Shown: piece after piece, positions 8,406 through 16,258 of the stretch
Layout of the letters: every line of letters begins with the position of its first letter
Position numbering within the stretch: position 1 is the first letter of the stretch
Source of the DNA: Dactylosporangium sucinum
GTDB lineage: Bacteria; Actinomycetota; Actinomycetes; Mycobacteriales; Micromonosporaceae
DNA length: 50,243 bases
Assembly (NCBI RefSeq): GCF_014647515.1
Contig: NZ_BMPI01000015.1
Coordinates: 15,699 to 65,941 of the forward strand
Reading direction: 5' to 3'
Made by a program: the position numbers and the translations under genes
The notes under the pieces: generated by a model
Seen by the model: only the letters and a program-made list of their open reading frames with translations
Databases searched by the model: none
What the model was told of the DNA's origin: nothing

Positions 8406-8891
8406 TCAGAAGCCCTCGCTGAGCACCGCGAACGTGCGGTTCACGCCCGTGGAGACGGCGACGTTGCCGTTCCAGCCGCAATACCAGGTGGGGGTGGCGC
8501 CGGCCGGGATCGAGCCCTCGTTGTCGGCGCACAGCAGCACCAGGGAGTGGGAGTTGGTGTCCGTGAAGACCGCGGTGTTGGTGCTCGTGTCGTAGTCGCC
8601 GTACGAGCTCGACCACAGGCCGTTGTTCTGCCAGTGGTAGCTCGCCCGCCAGCCGATCCGGTTCGCCTGGTAGTCGGTCGTCTCGGTGTTGTTGTTGTTG
8701 CAGGTGTTCGTCCGGGGCGTCGCGGTCGCGTACGTGACGCCCGCGATCGTGAGCCGGCCGGTCTCCGGGCGGTTCTCCGCGATGCAGCGGGCGTGTGCGG
8801 TGCCGGCGAAACCGGCCTGCACCACGATCATCGTGCCGGCGAGCGACATCGTCGCGAGTGCCGCGCGCAGGCCTTTCGATCTGGTGGACAT
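8406..8891 (-). CDS. Small secreted protein of unknown function
   Basis: A 161-residue protein with a clear signal peptide (MSTRSKGLRAALATMSLAGT, cleavage after AHA near residue 34). The mature part is rich in Asn, Thr, Trp and Tyr, with four Cys (RCIAEN, NTCNNNN, LLCADNE, WYCGWNG) that could form two disulfides. The pattern suggests a small extracellular beta domain. I recognise no family. ATG 8891 has an AGGAGG sequence 6 nt upstream. It is divergent from the Calx-beta gene across a 139-bp gap that holds a symmetric operator candidate, and two hairpins terminate it. Confidence 0.8.
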   Translation of the reverse strand: MSTRSKGLRAALATMSLAGTMIVVQAGFAGTAHARCIAENRPETGRLTIAGVTYATATPRTNTCNNNNTETTDYQANRIGWRASYHWQNNGLWSSSYGDYDTSTNTAVFTDTNSHSLVLLCADNEGSIPAGATPTWYCGWNGNVAVSTGVNRTFAVLSEGF

Positions 8892-8941
8892 CCTGGTCCT
8901 CCTTCGGTGTGACGTTGGTGCGGCCAGGGAACGGCACCGCG

Positions 8942-8980
8942 GTTGCCGGGCCGTTGTGATCGCCACAACCGCGCCGCAAC
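8942..8980. promoter_or_regulatory. Concentric double-dyad operator candidate
   Basis: Inner dyad GTTGTG (8953-8958) and CACAAC (8964-8969) spaced 5 bp. Outer dyad GTTGC (8942-8946) and GCAAC (8976-8980), each exactly 6 bp from its inner arm. Same-strand GTTG half-sites are 11 bp apart, one helical turn. The site sits between two divergent secreted-protein genes and may control both. Confidence 0.5.
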
Positions 8981-9030
8981 AGGGCGGCGCTACAACCGGG
9001 CGGACACAGACGTGCGAGAAGGAGGTTCCC

Positions 9031-9777
9031 GTGATCAGATACGCCGCGGCGGTCGTGCTGGGGCTCGCGTTGGTGGCCGGGGCGGCGGCACCAGCGACGG
9101 CGGTGCCGCCCGCGCCCCCGTCCGGCTGCTCGGCCCGCTCGGTCGTGGTCGTCGACGCGGAGGTGCGGGAGTTCAACCCGCCGGCCCGGCCGTCGCTGGT
9201 CTTCACCGTCTCGGCCCTCGGGTGCGCGGCCGGCAGCATCGACTGGCGGACCACGAGCGCCGGGACACCGCCGGCCACCGCGGGCGTCGACTACACCGCC
9301 GCGACCGGGACACTGTTCTGGGCGCCCGGTGACCCGCCGGACCGGCAGGTGGCCGTCGAGGTGATCGGCGACTTCCAGAAGGAGCCCGACGAGCGGCTCA
9401 CGCTGGAGCTGCTCAACCCGGTCGGGCCGACGATCGTCGACGGCACCGCGACCGGCACGATCCTCGACGACGACCTCGGCTTCACCATCCTCCACCCGGA
9501 CAGCGAGCCCGACTGCGACCGGATCGACTGGACGTGCGACCTGTGGGTGCTCTCCTCGCAGAAGGTCCCGGTCGCCACGAACGTCTCCTGGATGACCGTC
9601 AACGGCACCGCGACCGGGGGCGACGACTTCGTGCCCGTGCCCGGGGGCACCGTCGTGATCCCCGCCGGGTCGAACAAGGCCAAGCTCACCGTGCACCTGT
9701 TGCCGGGCGCGGCCGGGTACTTCTACGTGCGGATCACCGGCGGCGCCGAGGCGACGGTGACCATCCCGTCGACCTGA
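9031..9777 (+). CDS. Secreted Calx-beta domain protein
   Basis: A 248-residue exported protein. GTG 9031 has AAGGAGG 5 nt upstream, and the first 25 residues form a signal peptide (VIRYAAAVVLGLALVAGA, cleavage near ATA). A Calx-beta domain spans about residues 35-150, with the hallmark run GVDYTAATGTLFW, then DFQKEPDERLTLELLNP and GTATGTILDDD, which carries the acidic Ca2+-binding end. A second, weaker copy follows (VNGTATGGDDFVPV). Such domains bind calcium and mediate adhesion or cell-surface contacts. Its last 55 bp overlap the end of the convergent SARP gene. Confidence 0.85.
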   Translation: MIRYAAAVVLGLALVAGAAAPATAVPPAPPSGCSARSVVVVDAEVREFNPPARPSLVFTVSALGCAAGSIDWRTTSAGTPPATAGVDYTAATGTLFWAPGDPPDRQVAVEVIGDFQKEPDERLTLELLNPVGPTIVDGTATGTILDDDLGFTILHPDSEPDCDRIDWTCDLWVLSSQKVPVATNVSWMTVNGTATGGDDFVPVPGGTVVIPAGSNKAKLTVHLLPGAAGYFYVRITGGAEATVTIPST

Positions 9778-12689
9778 AGCCGCGCGACCAGGCCGGCCGC
9801 GAGCGTGCGGTGGCGGTCCGCCGCCGCGGCCCGGCCGGTCCGCTCGGCGAGCGCGGCGAGGTTGCCGTGCAGGCACGCCTCCTCATAGGGGTCGGGCACG
9901 CCGGCGCGCAGGTCCCCGCTCGCGCGGAGCAGCTCGCCGGCCGCCGCGACGTCGCCCAGGCGCAGCCGCGCCTCGCCGAGCCGGTTGAGGATGCGCGCCT
10001 CGGCGTGCCGGTGGCCGAGCCGCCGGCTGACCGCGAGCGCCGCGGTGAACCGCTCGACGGCCTCGGCCGCAGCGTCCATCGCCAGGGCCGTGAGTCCCAG
10101 GTTGACCAGGGCATCCATCTCGTACCGCAGGTCGCCGATCGCCCGGCTCACGGTCAACGCCCCGTCGAAGCAGGCCCGCGCCGCGCCGAACGACCCCTGG
10201 CGCAGGTGGGCCTCGCCGAGGCTGTCCAACGCGCCCGCCTCCAGCCGCCGGTAGCCGATCTCCCGGCTCGCGGCCAGCGCCGCCTCCAGGTGCTCGAAGC
10301 TGCGCTCGACCCGGTCCATGCGGATGTACGTGTAGCCGAGGTTGCGCCGGGCCGCGACGGCGCCGTGCCGGTTGCCGGTCGCCGTGTGCAGCCGCAGTGA
10401 CAGCCGGTAGGCGGCGATCGCGGCCGGAAAGCGGCGCAGCTCGGCGTTGGCGCCGCCGATGTTGTTGTACACGTAGGCGAGGCCCCGCTCGTCGCCGAGC
10501 TCGCGCAGCAGGGCCAGGGCACGCAGGTGGCTGGCGAGGGCCGGCTCCAGGCGGTAGGTCGCGCGGTACGCCACCCCGAGCGCGCGGTGCATCTCGGCCT
10601 CGACCGCCCGGTCGCCGAGCCGGCGGGCGGCGGCGATCGCGGGCCGGCACATGTCGACGCGCTCCGACCAGTTGCCCCGGGCGCCGAAGAAGCCGCTCAG
10701 CAGGTAGGTGAGCTGGCAGGCCGCCGCCTCCTGGCCGGTCTGCGCCGCGTGGCGGACCAGCACCGGCAGGTTCGGCAGCTCCGCCTCCAGGAACGCCAGG
10801 GCCGCCGCCCGGGTGGGGCCGAACGGCACGGGCGGCGCCGGGTGCCGCAGGACCGGCGCGATGCGATCCTGGCTGCTGTCCAGCACCTGGTTCGCCGCGT
10901 GGGCGGACACGAGGTACCAATCCATGATCAGCTCGGCCGTCGTGGCCCGCTCCCGCTCGTCCGTGCGGCCGCGGCCGTAGGCGCGGATCAGGTCGTGCAT
11001 GCGGCACCGCCCCGGCGCCGGCTGCATCACCAGGTGCGCGGCCGTCAGCTCGGCCAGGCCCGCGGCCGGGGCCAGCGCCGAGCACAGCGCGGCGGCCACG
11101 TGCGGGCCGGGGTGCAGGCTGAGCCGGCGGAACAGCTGGCGGGCCGGCGGGGACAGCGTGCGGTACGCGCTGTCGAACACCGCGGCCACGCTGCGCGCGT
11201 CGTCCTCGACGCCGAGGTGGGCCAGCCGGTCCCGCTCCAGCTCGCCGGCCGACGCGGCGATGCTTCGGCCGGGCTCGGTGACGAGCTTCGCGGCCGCGAT
11301 GCGCAGGGCGAGCGGCATCCGGCCGCACAGCGACACCAGCCGCTCGGCGGCCGCCGCCTCGCGGGCCACCCGGTCGGCGCCGACCACCCGGGTCAGCAGG
11401 CGCGCGGCGTCCTCCCGGCCGAGCACGTCCAGCGCGACCGCGCGGACCTCGGCGTGGGTGACCAGCGCCGGGAGCTGGTGGCGGCTGGTGACGAGCAGCA
11501 GGCTCGCCCCGGCGCCGGGCAGCGCCGGCGTCACCTGGTCGGTGCGGCCGGCGTCGTCGAGGACGACGAGCATGCGGCGACCGGCGAGCAGCGTGCGGTA
11601 CGTCGCGATCCGCTCGCTGAGGTCGTGCGGCATCCGGTCGTCGGGCACGCCGAGGCAGCGCAGCAGGACCGCCGCCACCTCCGCCGGGGACAGCGCGGTC
11701 GCCGGGTCGTGGCCCCGGAGGTCGACGAAGAGCTGGCCGTCGCCGAACCGCTCCGCGACCCGGTGCGCCCACTGCACGGCCAGGGCCGTCTTGCCGATCC
11801 CGCCGTGGCCGCGGACGAGCACGACGCCCGTCTCGGCGGCGGCCTCGTCGAGCGCCCGCAGCTCGGCGGCCCGGCCGGTGAACCAGCCGACCGGCGGCGG
11901 CAGCTGGGCCGGCCGGGTCACGGCCGGCAGCTGCAGGAGGTCCCGGTGCTGCCGCTCGCCGCGCAGCAGCGCGGTGTGCAGCTCGCTCAGCTCCGGCGAG
12001 GGGTCGACGCCGAGCTCCTCGGCGAGGGCCTCGCGCAGCCGGCGGTACGCCTCGAGGGCCTCGGCCGTCCGGCCGCACCGGGCCAGCGCGAGCATGTGCA
12101 GCCCGGCCACGCGCTCCTGCAGCGGCTCGGCGGCGACCAGCCGCTCCGCCTCGGTGAGCGCCTCCGCGGACCGCCCGGCGGCCAGCAGCGCCTCGCACCG
12201 GTCGGCGAGCGCAGCCCGCCGCAGCCGTTCGAGGCGCTCGGCCTCGGCGGCGACCCACCCCGCCGGGTCGGCGTCGGCGAGCGCCGGCCCGCGCCACAGG
12301 TCGAGGGCCTCGCGCAGCACCGCCGCCGGATCTTGAGCACCGCTGTGGACCGTCTCGACGGCCCGCTCGAACCGGGCCGCGTCGACATCGGCCGGGTCGA
12401 CGCACAGTGCGTACCCTGGCTCGCGCGTCTGCACCACGCCGTCGAGCCCGCACCGGCTCAGCGCCTGCCGCAGCCGCGCGACGTGGCTGTGCAACGATCG
12501 GAGCGCGGTGCGCGGCGGCTCCTCGCCCCACAGCGCCTCGACGAGCCGCCAGGTCGGCACCACCGCGCCGGGTTGCAGGGCGAGCGCGCCGACCAGCGCC
12601 CGGTGCCGCCCGCCGGTCAGCTCGGCCCGCCCGTGCGGCCCGACGACCTCGACGGCGCCCAGGATGCCGACCACGCTCCTCGATGCCAT
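9723..12689 (-). CDS. AfsR/SARP-family transcriptional regulator
   Basis: A 988-residue regulator. An OmpR-type winged helix (about 5-90, VGILGAVEVVG to REPGYALCV) is followed by a BTAD domain (95-245, ending ELGVDPSPELSELH). An NB-ARC/STAND ATPase comes next (about 265-510) with P-loop VRGHGGIGKTALAVQ and Walker B-like MLVVLDDAGR, then TPR-like repeats (about 640-960, e.g. LAYVYNNIGGANAELRR). The family activates secondary metabolism or development in actinomycetes by binding 11-bp-spaced direct repeats. No biosynthetic cluster lies in this window, so its target is not evident; an 11-bp-spaced GTTG site lies at 8942-8980. A TAGGGT box lies 5 nt before ATG 12689. Confidence 0.93.
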   Translation of the reverse strand: MASRSVVGILGAVEVVGPHGRAELTGGRHRALVGALALQPGAVVPTWRLVEALWGEEPPRTALRSLHSHVARLRQALSRCGLDGVVQTREPGYALCVDPADVDAARFERAVETVHSGAQDPAAVLREALDLWRGPALADADPAGWVAAEAERLERLRRAALADRCEALLAAGRSAEALTEAERLVAAEPLQERVAGLHMLALARCGRTAEALEAYRRLREALAEELGVDPSPELSELHTALLRGERQHRDLLQLPAVTRPAQLPPPVGWFTGRAAELRALDEAAAETGVVLVRGHGGIGKTALAVQWAHRVAERFGDGQLFVDLRGHDPATALSPAEVAAVLLRCLGVPDDRMPHDLSERIATYRTLLAGRRMLVVLDDAGRTDQVTPALPGAGASLLLVTSRHQLPALVTHAEVRAVALDVLGREDAARLLTRVVGADRVAREAAAAERLVSLCGRMPLALRIAAAKLVTEPGRSIAASAGELERDRLAHLGVEDDARSVAAVFDSAYRTLSPPARQLFRRLSLHPGPHVAAALCSALAPAAGLAELTAAHLVMQPAPGRCRMHDLIRAYGRGRTDERERATTAELIMDWYLVSAHAANQVLDSSQDRIAPVLRHPAPPVPFGPTRAAALAFLEAELPNLPVLVRHAAQTGQEAAACQLTYLLSGFFGARGNWSERVDMCRPAIAAARRLGDRAVEAEMHRALGVAYRATYRLEPALASHLRALALLRELGDERGLAYVYNNIGGANAELRRFPAAIAAYRLSLRLHTATGNRHGAVAARRNLGYTYIRMDRVERSFEHLEAALAASREIGYRRLEAGALDSLGEAHLRQGSFGAARACFDGALTVSRAIGDLRYEMDALVNLGLTALAMDAAAEAVERFTAALAVSRRLGHRHAEARILNRLGEARLRLGDVAAAGELLRASGDLRAGVPDPYEEACLHGNLAALAERTGRAAAADRHRTLAAGLVARLQVDGMVTVASAPPVIRT

Positions 12690-12854
12690 GGGACACCCTA
12701 GGCCGCCGCCCGGCGCCGCCGGTGTCTGATTTCAGCGGTTGATCAGTGCGGTTGCCGCCGCTTCGGTACCGTCCCGCGGGTTCCGCCGGGCCGCCCCGCT
12801 ACGAACAGTTCCGGTGTCCAGCACCCAGCGCAGCGGCGCCGGACACCGCATAAA

Positions 12855-12882
12855 CGGGGCTGGATGGGCCGATCCAGCCCCG
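12855..12882 (+). promoter_or_regulatory. 11-bp hairpin upstream of the conservon
   Basis: CGGGGCTGGAT pairs perfectly with ATCCAGCCCCG around a 6-nt loop. It ends directly before the TAGGTT -10 candidate (12884-12889) of the leader ORF. If that promoter is right, it is DNA upstream of the transcript and more likely an operator than an attenuator. Confidence 0.45.
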
Positions 12883-12895
12883 GTAGGTTGGCGGC

Positions 12896-12922
12896 ATGCC
12901 GACGATCGAGGCCGCCCCGTGA
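12896..12922 (+). CDS. 8-codon leader ORF overlapping the kinase start
   Basis: ATG 12896 encodes MPTIEAAP and stops at TGA 12920-12922, which overlaps GTG 12919 of the kinase as GTGA. TAGGTT at 12884-12889 lies 6 nt before the ATG, so the mRNA may start at this codon and ribosomes may reach the kinase by termination-reinitiation. No Shine-Dalgarno is seen at the GTG. This is an inference from spacing. Confidence 0.35.
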   Translation: MPTIEAAP

Positions 12923-14214
12923 ACCTCCGCCGCTGGCTCCTCGTCCGGCGCCGGGGCGGCGACGGCACGGCCGAGCTCCTGCTCCGCCTGCACCGCCGCA
13001 ACCAGGCGCTGCTGCACCGGCAGCTGGCCGTGCTCGACGGGCTCGAACGGCGCGTGGACGACGCGGGCGATCTCGGCGACCTGTTCCGCGCCGACCACCT
13101 GGCCGCGCAGGTGCGCCGCAACGCCGAGCGGGCGATCCTGCTGGCCGGCGAGCGTCCCGGCCGGCGGTGGTCGCGTCCGGTGCCGCTGGTCGACGTGGCC
13201 CGGTCGGCCACCGCGTCGGTCGAGCGCATGGCCGTCGTGCTGGTGACCGTGCCGGACGGCGCCCGGCTCGCCGGCCCGGCCGTCGCCGACGTGCTGCACC
13301 TGCTGACCGAGCTGATCGAGAACGCGACCCGGGCCGGCCCCGAGGACGGCACGGTCTGGGTGACCGGGGCGCAGGGCCCCGACCGGTATCGGCTGACCGT
13401 CCGCGACCAGGGCAACGGGATGACGCCGAAGGACCTGGCGGCCGCCCGCGACGCGCTCGCCCACCCCTTCCGCCGGTTCGATCCGGACCGCGCCGGCCTG
13501 CGGCTGGCGGGACGGCTGGCCCGCCCGCACGGCGTCGAGATCGACCTGGAAGAATCTTCGCGGGGCGGGACGATCGCGCAGGTCCGCATCCCCCTGACCT
13601 TGATCCTCACCACTGACGATGCATCACCTCCGTCCACGGACGCCCTGCGGGGGCCGGGCGCCCGGGCGGGGGCAGGCCCTTCGGCGGGGCCGGACGCTCT
13701 GCGGGACCCAGGCTCCCTGGCGGGCCCGGGCGCTCCGAACGAGCCGGGCGCCACACGGCGTCCGGACTCCTCGGCGGCCCCGGGCACCCCGGGGCCGCCG
13801 GTCGCGGCGGAGGGGCCGGGCTCTCCGCCGGGTCTGGGCGTTCCACGGCTGCTGGGCGTGCTGGAAGGGCCGGGCTCCTACTACGGGCCGGACCTTCCCG
13901 AGGCGCCCGGCGCCACCGACGGTCCGGGGCGGGCCGACGAGGCGGCCGGGGCGCTGCCCGTGCGGACTCCGCGCGGGGTGTCGTCGGCGACGGCCGGGCT
14001 GGTGCGCCGGCAGCAGGACGGGATCAAGGACGGGGCGGGCAGCGGCGCGGTCGACCGCACGGCCCGGTTCCGGGAGCGCCTCGCCAAGCGCGGCGCGGCC
14101 TCCTCCGCCGGGCCGCTCGGCCGGTTGTCCACTGTGGACCCCGCAGTGGGCTCGGTCGTGGGCACCGCGGAAGACGGCACCGCGGGCTCGGGTGGGGACG
14201 ACGCGCACGCGTAG
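12919..14214 (+). CDS. CvnA-like conservon kinase lacking the sensor region
   Basis: A 431-residue protein matching the C-terminal catalytic part of conservon CvnA kinases: LHRRNQALLHRQLAVLDGLERR, DLFRADHLAAQVRRNAER, RRWSRPVPLVDVARSATASVE, then an HATPase domain with LLTELIENATRAG, VRDQGNGMTP and RAGLRLAGRLA. Usual CvnA proteins are about 800-1000 residues with transmembrane helices and a sensor domain; none is present here. Residues about 235-360 are a Pro/Gly/Ala-rich disordered tail, and the C-terminus (DRTARFRERLAKRG) is the usual conserved end. The GTG start overlaps an 8-codon leader ORF. Roadblock and DUF742 genes follow. Confidence 0.85.
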   Translation: MNLRRWLLVRRRGGDGTAELLLRLHRRNQALLHRQLAVLDGLERRVDDAGDLGDLFRADHLAAQVRRNAERAILLAGERPGRRWSRPVPLVDVARSATASVERMAVVLVTVPDGARLAGPAVADVLHLLTELIENATRAGPEDGTVWVTGAQGPDRYRLTVRDQGNGMTPKDLAAARDALAHPFRRFDPDRAGLRLAGRLARPHGVEIDLEESSRGGTIAQVRIPLTLILTTDDASPPSTDALRGPGARAGAGPSAGPDALRDPGSLAGPGAPNEPGATRRPDSSAAPGTPGPPVAAEGPGSPPGLGVPRLLGVLEGPGSYYGPDLPEAPGATDGPGRADEAAGALPVRTPRGVSSATAGLVRRQQDGIKDGAGSGAVDRTARFRERLAKRGAASSAGPLGRLSTVDPAVGSVVGTAEDGTAGSGGDDAHA

Positions 14215-14224
14215 GAGGACGATG

Positions 14225-14731
14225 ATGACGCGACCGGCATCGGCGCCGGCCATGGCTGACCTGCACCGGCTGCTCGACGACCTCGTGAGTGAGGTGCCGG
14301 GCACCGAGGTGGCGGTCCTGCTGTCGACCGACGGGCTGCCGCTGGCCGCGTCGCGGGAGGTGAACCGCGACGCCGGCGAGCTCGTCGCGGCGGCCGCCGC
14401 GGGCCTGCACGCGCTTGCGGTCGTGGCGGGATCCAGCATCCACGGCGGCACCACGCTGCGCACCATCGTCGAGATGGAACACGTCCTGCTGGCGATCGAG
14501 CCGGCCGGCGACAGCGCGGTCCTCGCGGTCGCCTTCAGCGGCGCCCCCGACCCGGCCTCGGTCAACGGGCCGGTCACGGCCGCCGCCAGCCAAGCCGCCA
14601 AGGCCCTCGCCGCCGTCCACGCCGCCCGTCGCGCCAACGCCCCCGACGCCGCGGACCCCGCCGCACCGGGCACCAAGCACCGCGCGGGCCGGCACGCGCG
14701 GGCCGACGACGACGCGTTCGCCACGGGATGA
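14225..14731 (+). CDS. Roadblock/LC7 domain protein (CvnB-like)
   Basis: A 168-residue protein whose first 125 residues form a roadblock/LC7 domain: LHRLLDDLVSEVPGTEVAVL, LSTDGLPLAASREV and GGTTLRTIVEMEHVLLAIEP. In conservons CvnB is thought to regulate the partner Ras-like GTPase CvnD, much as MglB acts on MglA. Here no GTPase gene follows, so the partner is elsewhere or absent. AGGAGG at 14213-14218 is 6 nt before ATG 14225; ATG 14222 is also in frame. The tail after residue 130 is Ala-rich and charged. Confidence 0.88.
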   Translation: MTRPASAPAMADLHRLLDDLVSEVPGTEVAVLLSTDGLPLAASREVNRDAGELVAAAAAGLHALAVVAGSSIHGGTTLRTIVEMEHVLLAIEPAGDSAVLAVAFSGAPDPASVNGPVTAAASQAAKALAAVHAARRANAPDAADPAAPGTKHRAGRHARADDDAFATG

Positions 14732-14749
14732 CGACATGATGGGCGCGGG

Positions 14750-15238
14750 ATGACCACGATGCCGCACGACCTGGCCGACGAGGTCTGGACCGACGTGGAC
14801 GCCGGGCCCCTCGTCCGGCTCTACGCGCTGACCCGCGGCCGGGTCGCCCCGGCGACCGAGGGTCTCGACGTCGCCGCGCTGGTCACCACCAGCCCGGCGC
14901 CGGCCGCGAGCGAGACCGGCGTCTCGCCGGAGCAGCGGGAGATCCTGCGGCTCTGCGTCCGGCCGGTCTCGGTCGCCGAGGTCGCCGCGCACCTCGGGGT
15001 GCCGCTCGGCGCGGCCCGGGTGCTGCTCGCCGACCTGCGCGAGCACGGCCTGGTCAGGGCCGGACACGTCAGGGCCGGACACGTCAGTGCGGGGCTGGCC
15101 GGAGCAGGGCTGGCCGGAGCAGGGCTGGCCGGTGCGGGGCTGGCCGGTGCGGGGCTGGCCGGAGCGGACAGCGACGCCGCGGACGAGCCGTCGGAGCAAC
15201 TGCTCGGCAAGGTCCTGAGCGGGCTGCTGGACCTCTGA
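14750..15238 (+). CDS. DUF742 protein (CvnC-like) with pentapeptide repeats
   Basis: A 162-residue protein with the DUF742 core: GPLVRLYALTRGRVAP, LRLCVRPVSVAEVAAHLGVP and ARVLLADLREHGLVR, a winged-helix-like fold. In conservons CvnC lies between the roadblock protein and the GTPase. Residues about 102-136 are seven pentapeptides of the form VRAGH, VSAGL or AGAGL, an insertion before the normal C-terminal QLLGKVLSGL end. The next gene is convergent and unrelated, so the GTPase CvnD is missing from this locus. Confidence 0.88.
   Translation: MTTMPHDLADEVWTDVDAGPLVRLYALTRGRVAPATEGLDVAALVTTSPAPAASETGVSPEQREILRLCVRPVSVAEVAAHLGVPLGAARVLLADLREHGLVRAGHVRAGHVSAGLAGAGLAGAGLAGAGLAGAGLAGADSDAADEPSEQLLGKVLSGLLDL
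15053..15157 (+). repeat. Seven tandem 15-bp repeats inside the DUF742 gene
   Basis: Seven in-frame 15-bp units. The first two are identical (GTCAGGGCCGGACAC) and the last four are near-identical variants around GGGGCTGGCCGG. The unit length is a multiple of three, so copy number can change without frameshift. Confidence 0.9.
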
Positions 15239-15240
15239 GG

Positions 15241-15699
15241 TCAGCCGGCCTCGACCAGCGCCGCCAGGTTGTCGAGCGCCATGCGGGTGCCGAGCTCGTT
15301 GTCGGCGGCCGGCACGGCGTCGGGGAGGTTCTCGTGGTGCATCGTCACCTCGGTGCCCCCGCCGGAGTCGCGCAGCGAGGTGGTCAGCGTCATCGCCCCG
15401 CCCAGCGCCGGGTCGGCCGCCTCGAACTCGAACACCTCGACGACCTGCTCGCCGGGCACCAGGCGGACGAAGTGACCGTGGTAGGTGTCGGTGTGCGCCC
15501 CCGACTTCCCGGTCTCGTCACCGGCGGTGTAGGTGAGCGACACGCGGAAGCGGCCGCCCTCGCGCGCCTCGAACTCGTGGACCTCGCTGGTCATGTTCGT
15601 GGGCACCCGCCACCGCGCGATCGCGTCCGGGTCGAGCAGCGCCCGGTAGACCGCCTCCCGCGGGGCATTGACGTGCCGCGACACCGTCGTCGAGTACAT
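15241..15699 (-). CDS. SRPBCC/AHSA1-family protein
   Basis: A 152-residue START-like protein of the AHSA1 group: SRHVNAPREAVYRALLDPDAI at the N-terminus, REGGRFRVSLTY, GHFVRLVPGEQVVEVFEFE and TTSLRDSGGGTEVTMHHENLP. These proteins form a helix-grip pocket for hydrophobic ligands; most have no known reaction. TAGGAT lies 6 nt before ATG 15699 and no Shine-Dalgarno is seen, so the transcript is probably leaderless. It is convergent with the DUF742 gene (2 bp between stop codons). Confidence 0.85.
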   Translation of the reverse strand: MYSTTVSRHVNAPREAVYRALLDPDAIARWRVPTNMTSEVHEFEAREGGRFRVSLTYTAGDETGKSGAHTDTYHGHFVRLVPGEQVVEVFEFEAADPALGGAMTLTTSLRDSGGGTEVTMHHENLPDAVPAADNELGTRMALDNLAALVEAG

Positions 15700-15719
15700 A
15701 CGGCGATCCTAGTCCAGCC

Positions 15720-16157
15720 TCAGCCGACGACGATGACGAGCGCCTCGTCGTCGCCCAGCGCGGCGATGCGGTCACGCAGGATGGCGATCGTGTCCCAGGC
15801 CGCCGCGGCGGAGTCCCGCTCGTCGGTCCGCAGCCCGGCCTCGACGAACGCCGAGTGGAAGAGCGCGCCGGGGAAGGCATCCGGGTCGAGCCGCGGCAGG
15901 TAGCGCCGGTGCTCGGTGGTCACGACGGTGTAGAAGGTGTCGTCGTCAGGACCGCCGATCGGCTCGTCGTGGCCGTTGCCCGACAGCGAGATGCCCTGGT
16001 CCTCCAGCACGTCGAGCACGACGAGGACGACGAAGCCCGACCAGCCGTAGCCCGAGGCCACCTCCTGGCCGTGCTCGGCGAGCACGCGGGCCGGCTCGCG
16101 CACGAAGTCGGGGAGCAACTTGGTGTTGAGGACGCCGAAGGACGCAGTGACCGACAT
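15720..16157 (-). CDS. Hypothetical protein
   Basis: A 145-residue soluble protein that I do not recognise. It is acidic and aromatic-rich in the middle (GGPDDDTFYTVVTTEHRRYLP) and contains an Ile/Val-rich end (DDEALVIVVG). No signal peptide, helix pair or catalytic motif stands out. ATG 16157 follows a TACGGT box by 8 nt. It lies 20 bp upstream of the AHSA1 gene in the same direction and could be transcribed with it. Confidence 0.65.
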   Translation of the reverse strand: MSVTASFGVLNTKLLPDFVREPARVLAEHGQEVASGYGWSGFVVLVVLDVLEDQGISLSGNGHDEPIGGPDDDTFYTVVTTEHRRYLPRLDPDAFPGALFHSAFVEAGLRTDERDSAAAAWDTIAILRDRIAALGDDEALVIVVG

Positions 16158-16219
16158 AGCGTCGTACCGTACCTGGAACCCGCACCGCCCAGGTATCGAA
16201 GGGGGTGCGGATGCGACGA

Positions 16220-16244
16220 ACCCCCGGCCGGTGGGGCCGGGGGT
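16220..16244 (-). terminator. Hairpin terminator after the GlsB/YeaQ-type gene
   Basis: ACCCCCGGCC pairs with GGCCGGGGGT around a 5-nt loop, and the stem can extend over a one-base bulge to GACG/CGTC. It starts 15 bp past the stop of the leftward gene ending at 16259. Confidence 0.65.
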
Positions 16245-16258
16245 CGTCGTCGATGCCG

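Noticed and set aside
9723..12689. Pathway-specific SARP of a biosynthetic gene cluster
   Set aside because: No PKS, NRPS, terpene or RiPP genes occur in the window, and the protein is an AfsR-type rather than a short SARP. The lone P450 is 2.5 kb away across unrelated genes.
12739..12918. In-frame N-terminal extension of the CvnA-like kinase
   Set aside because: The extra residues contain no membrane segment or known domain and would read through the hairpin and the leader ORF.
15053..15157. CRISPR-like repeat array
   Set aside because: The 15-bp units have no spacers and are in frame inside a DUF742 gene.
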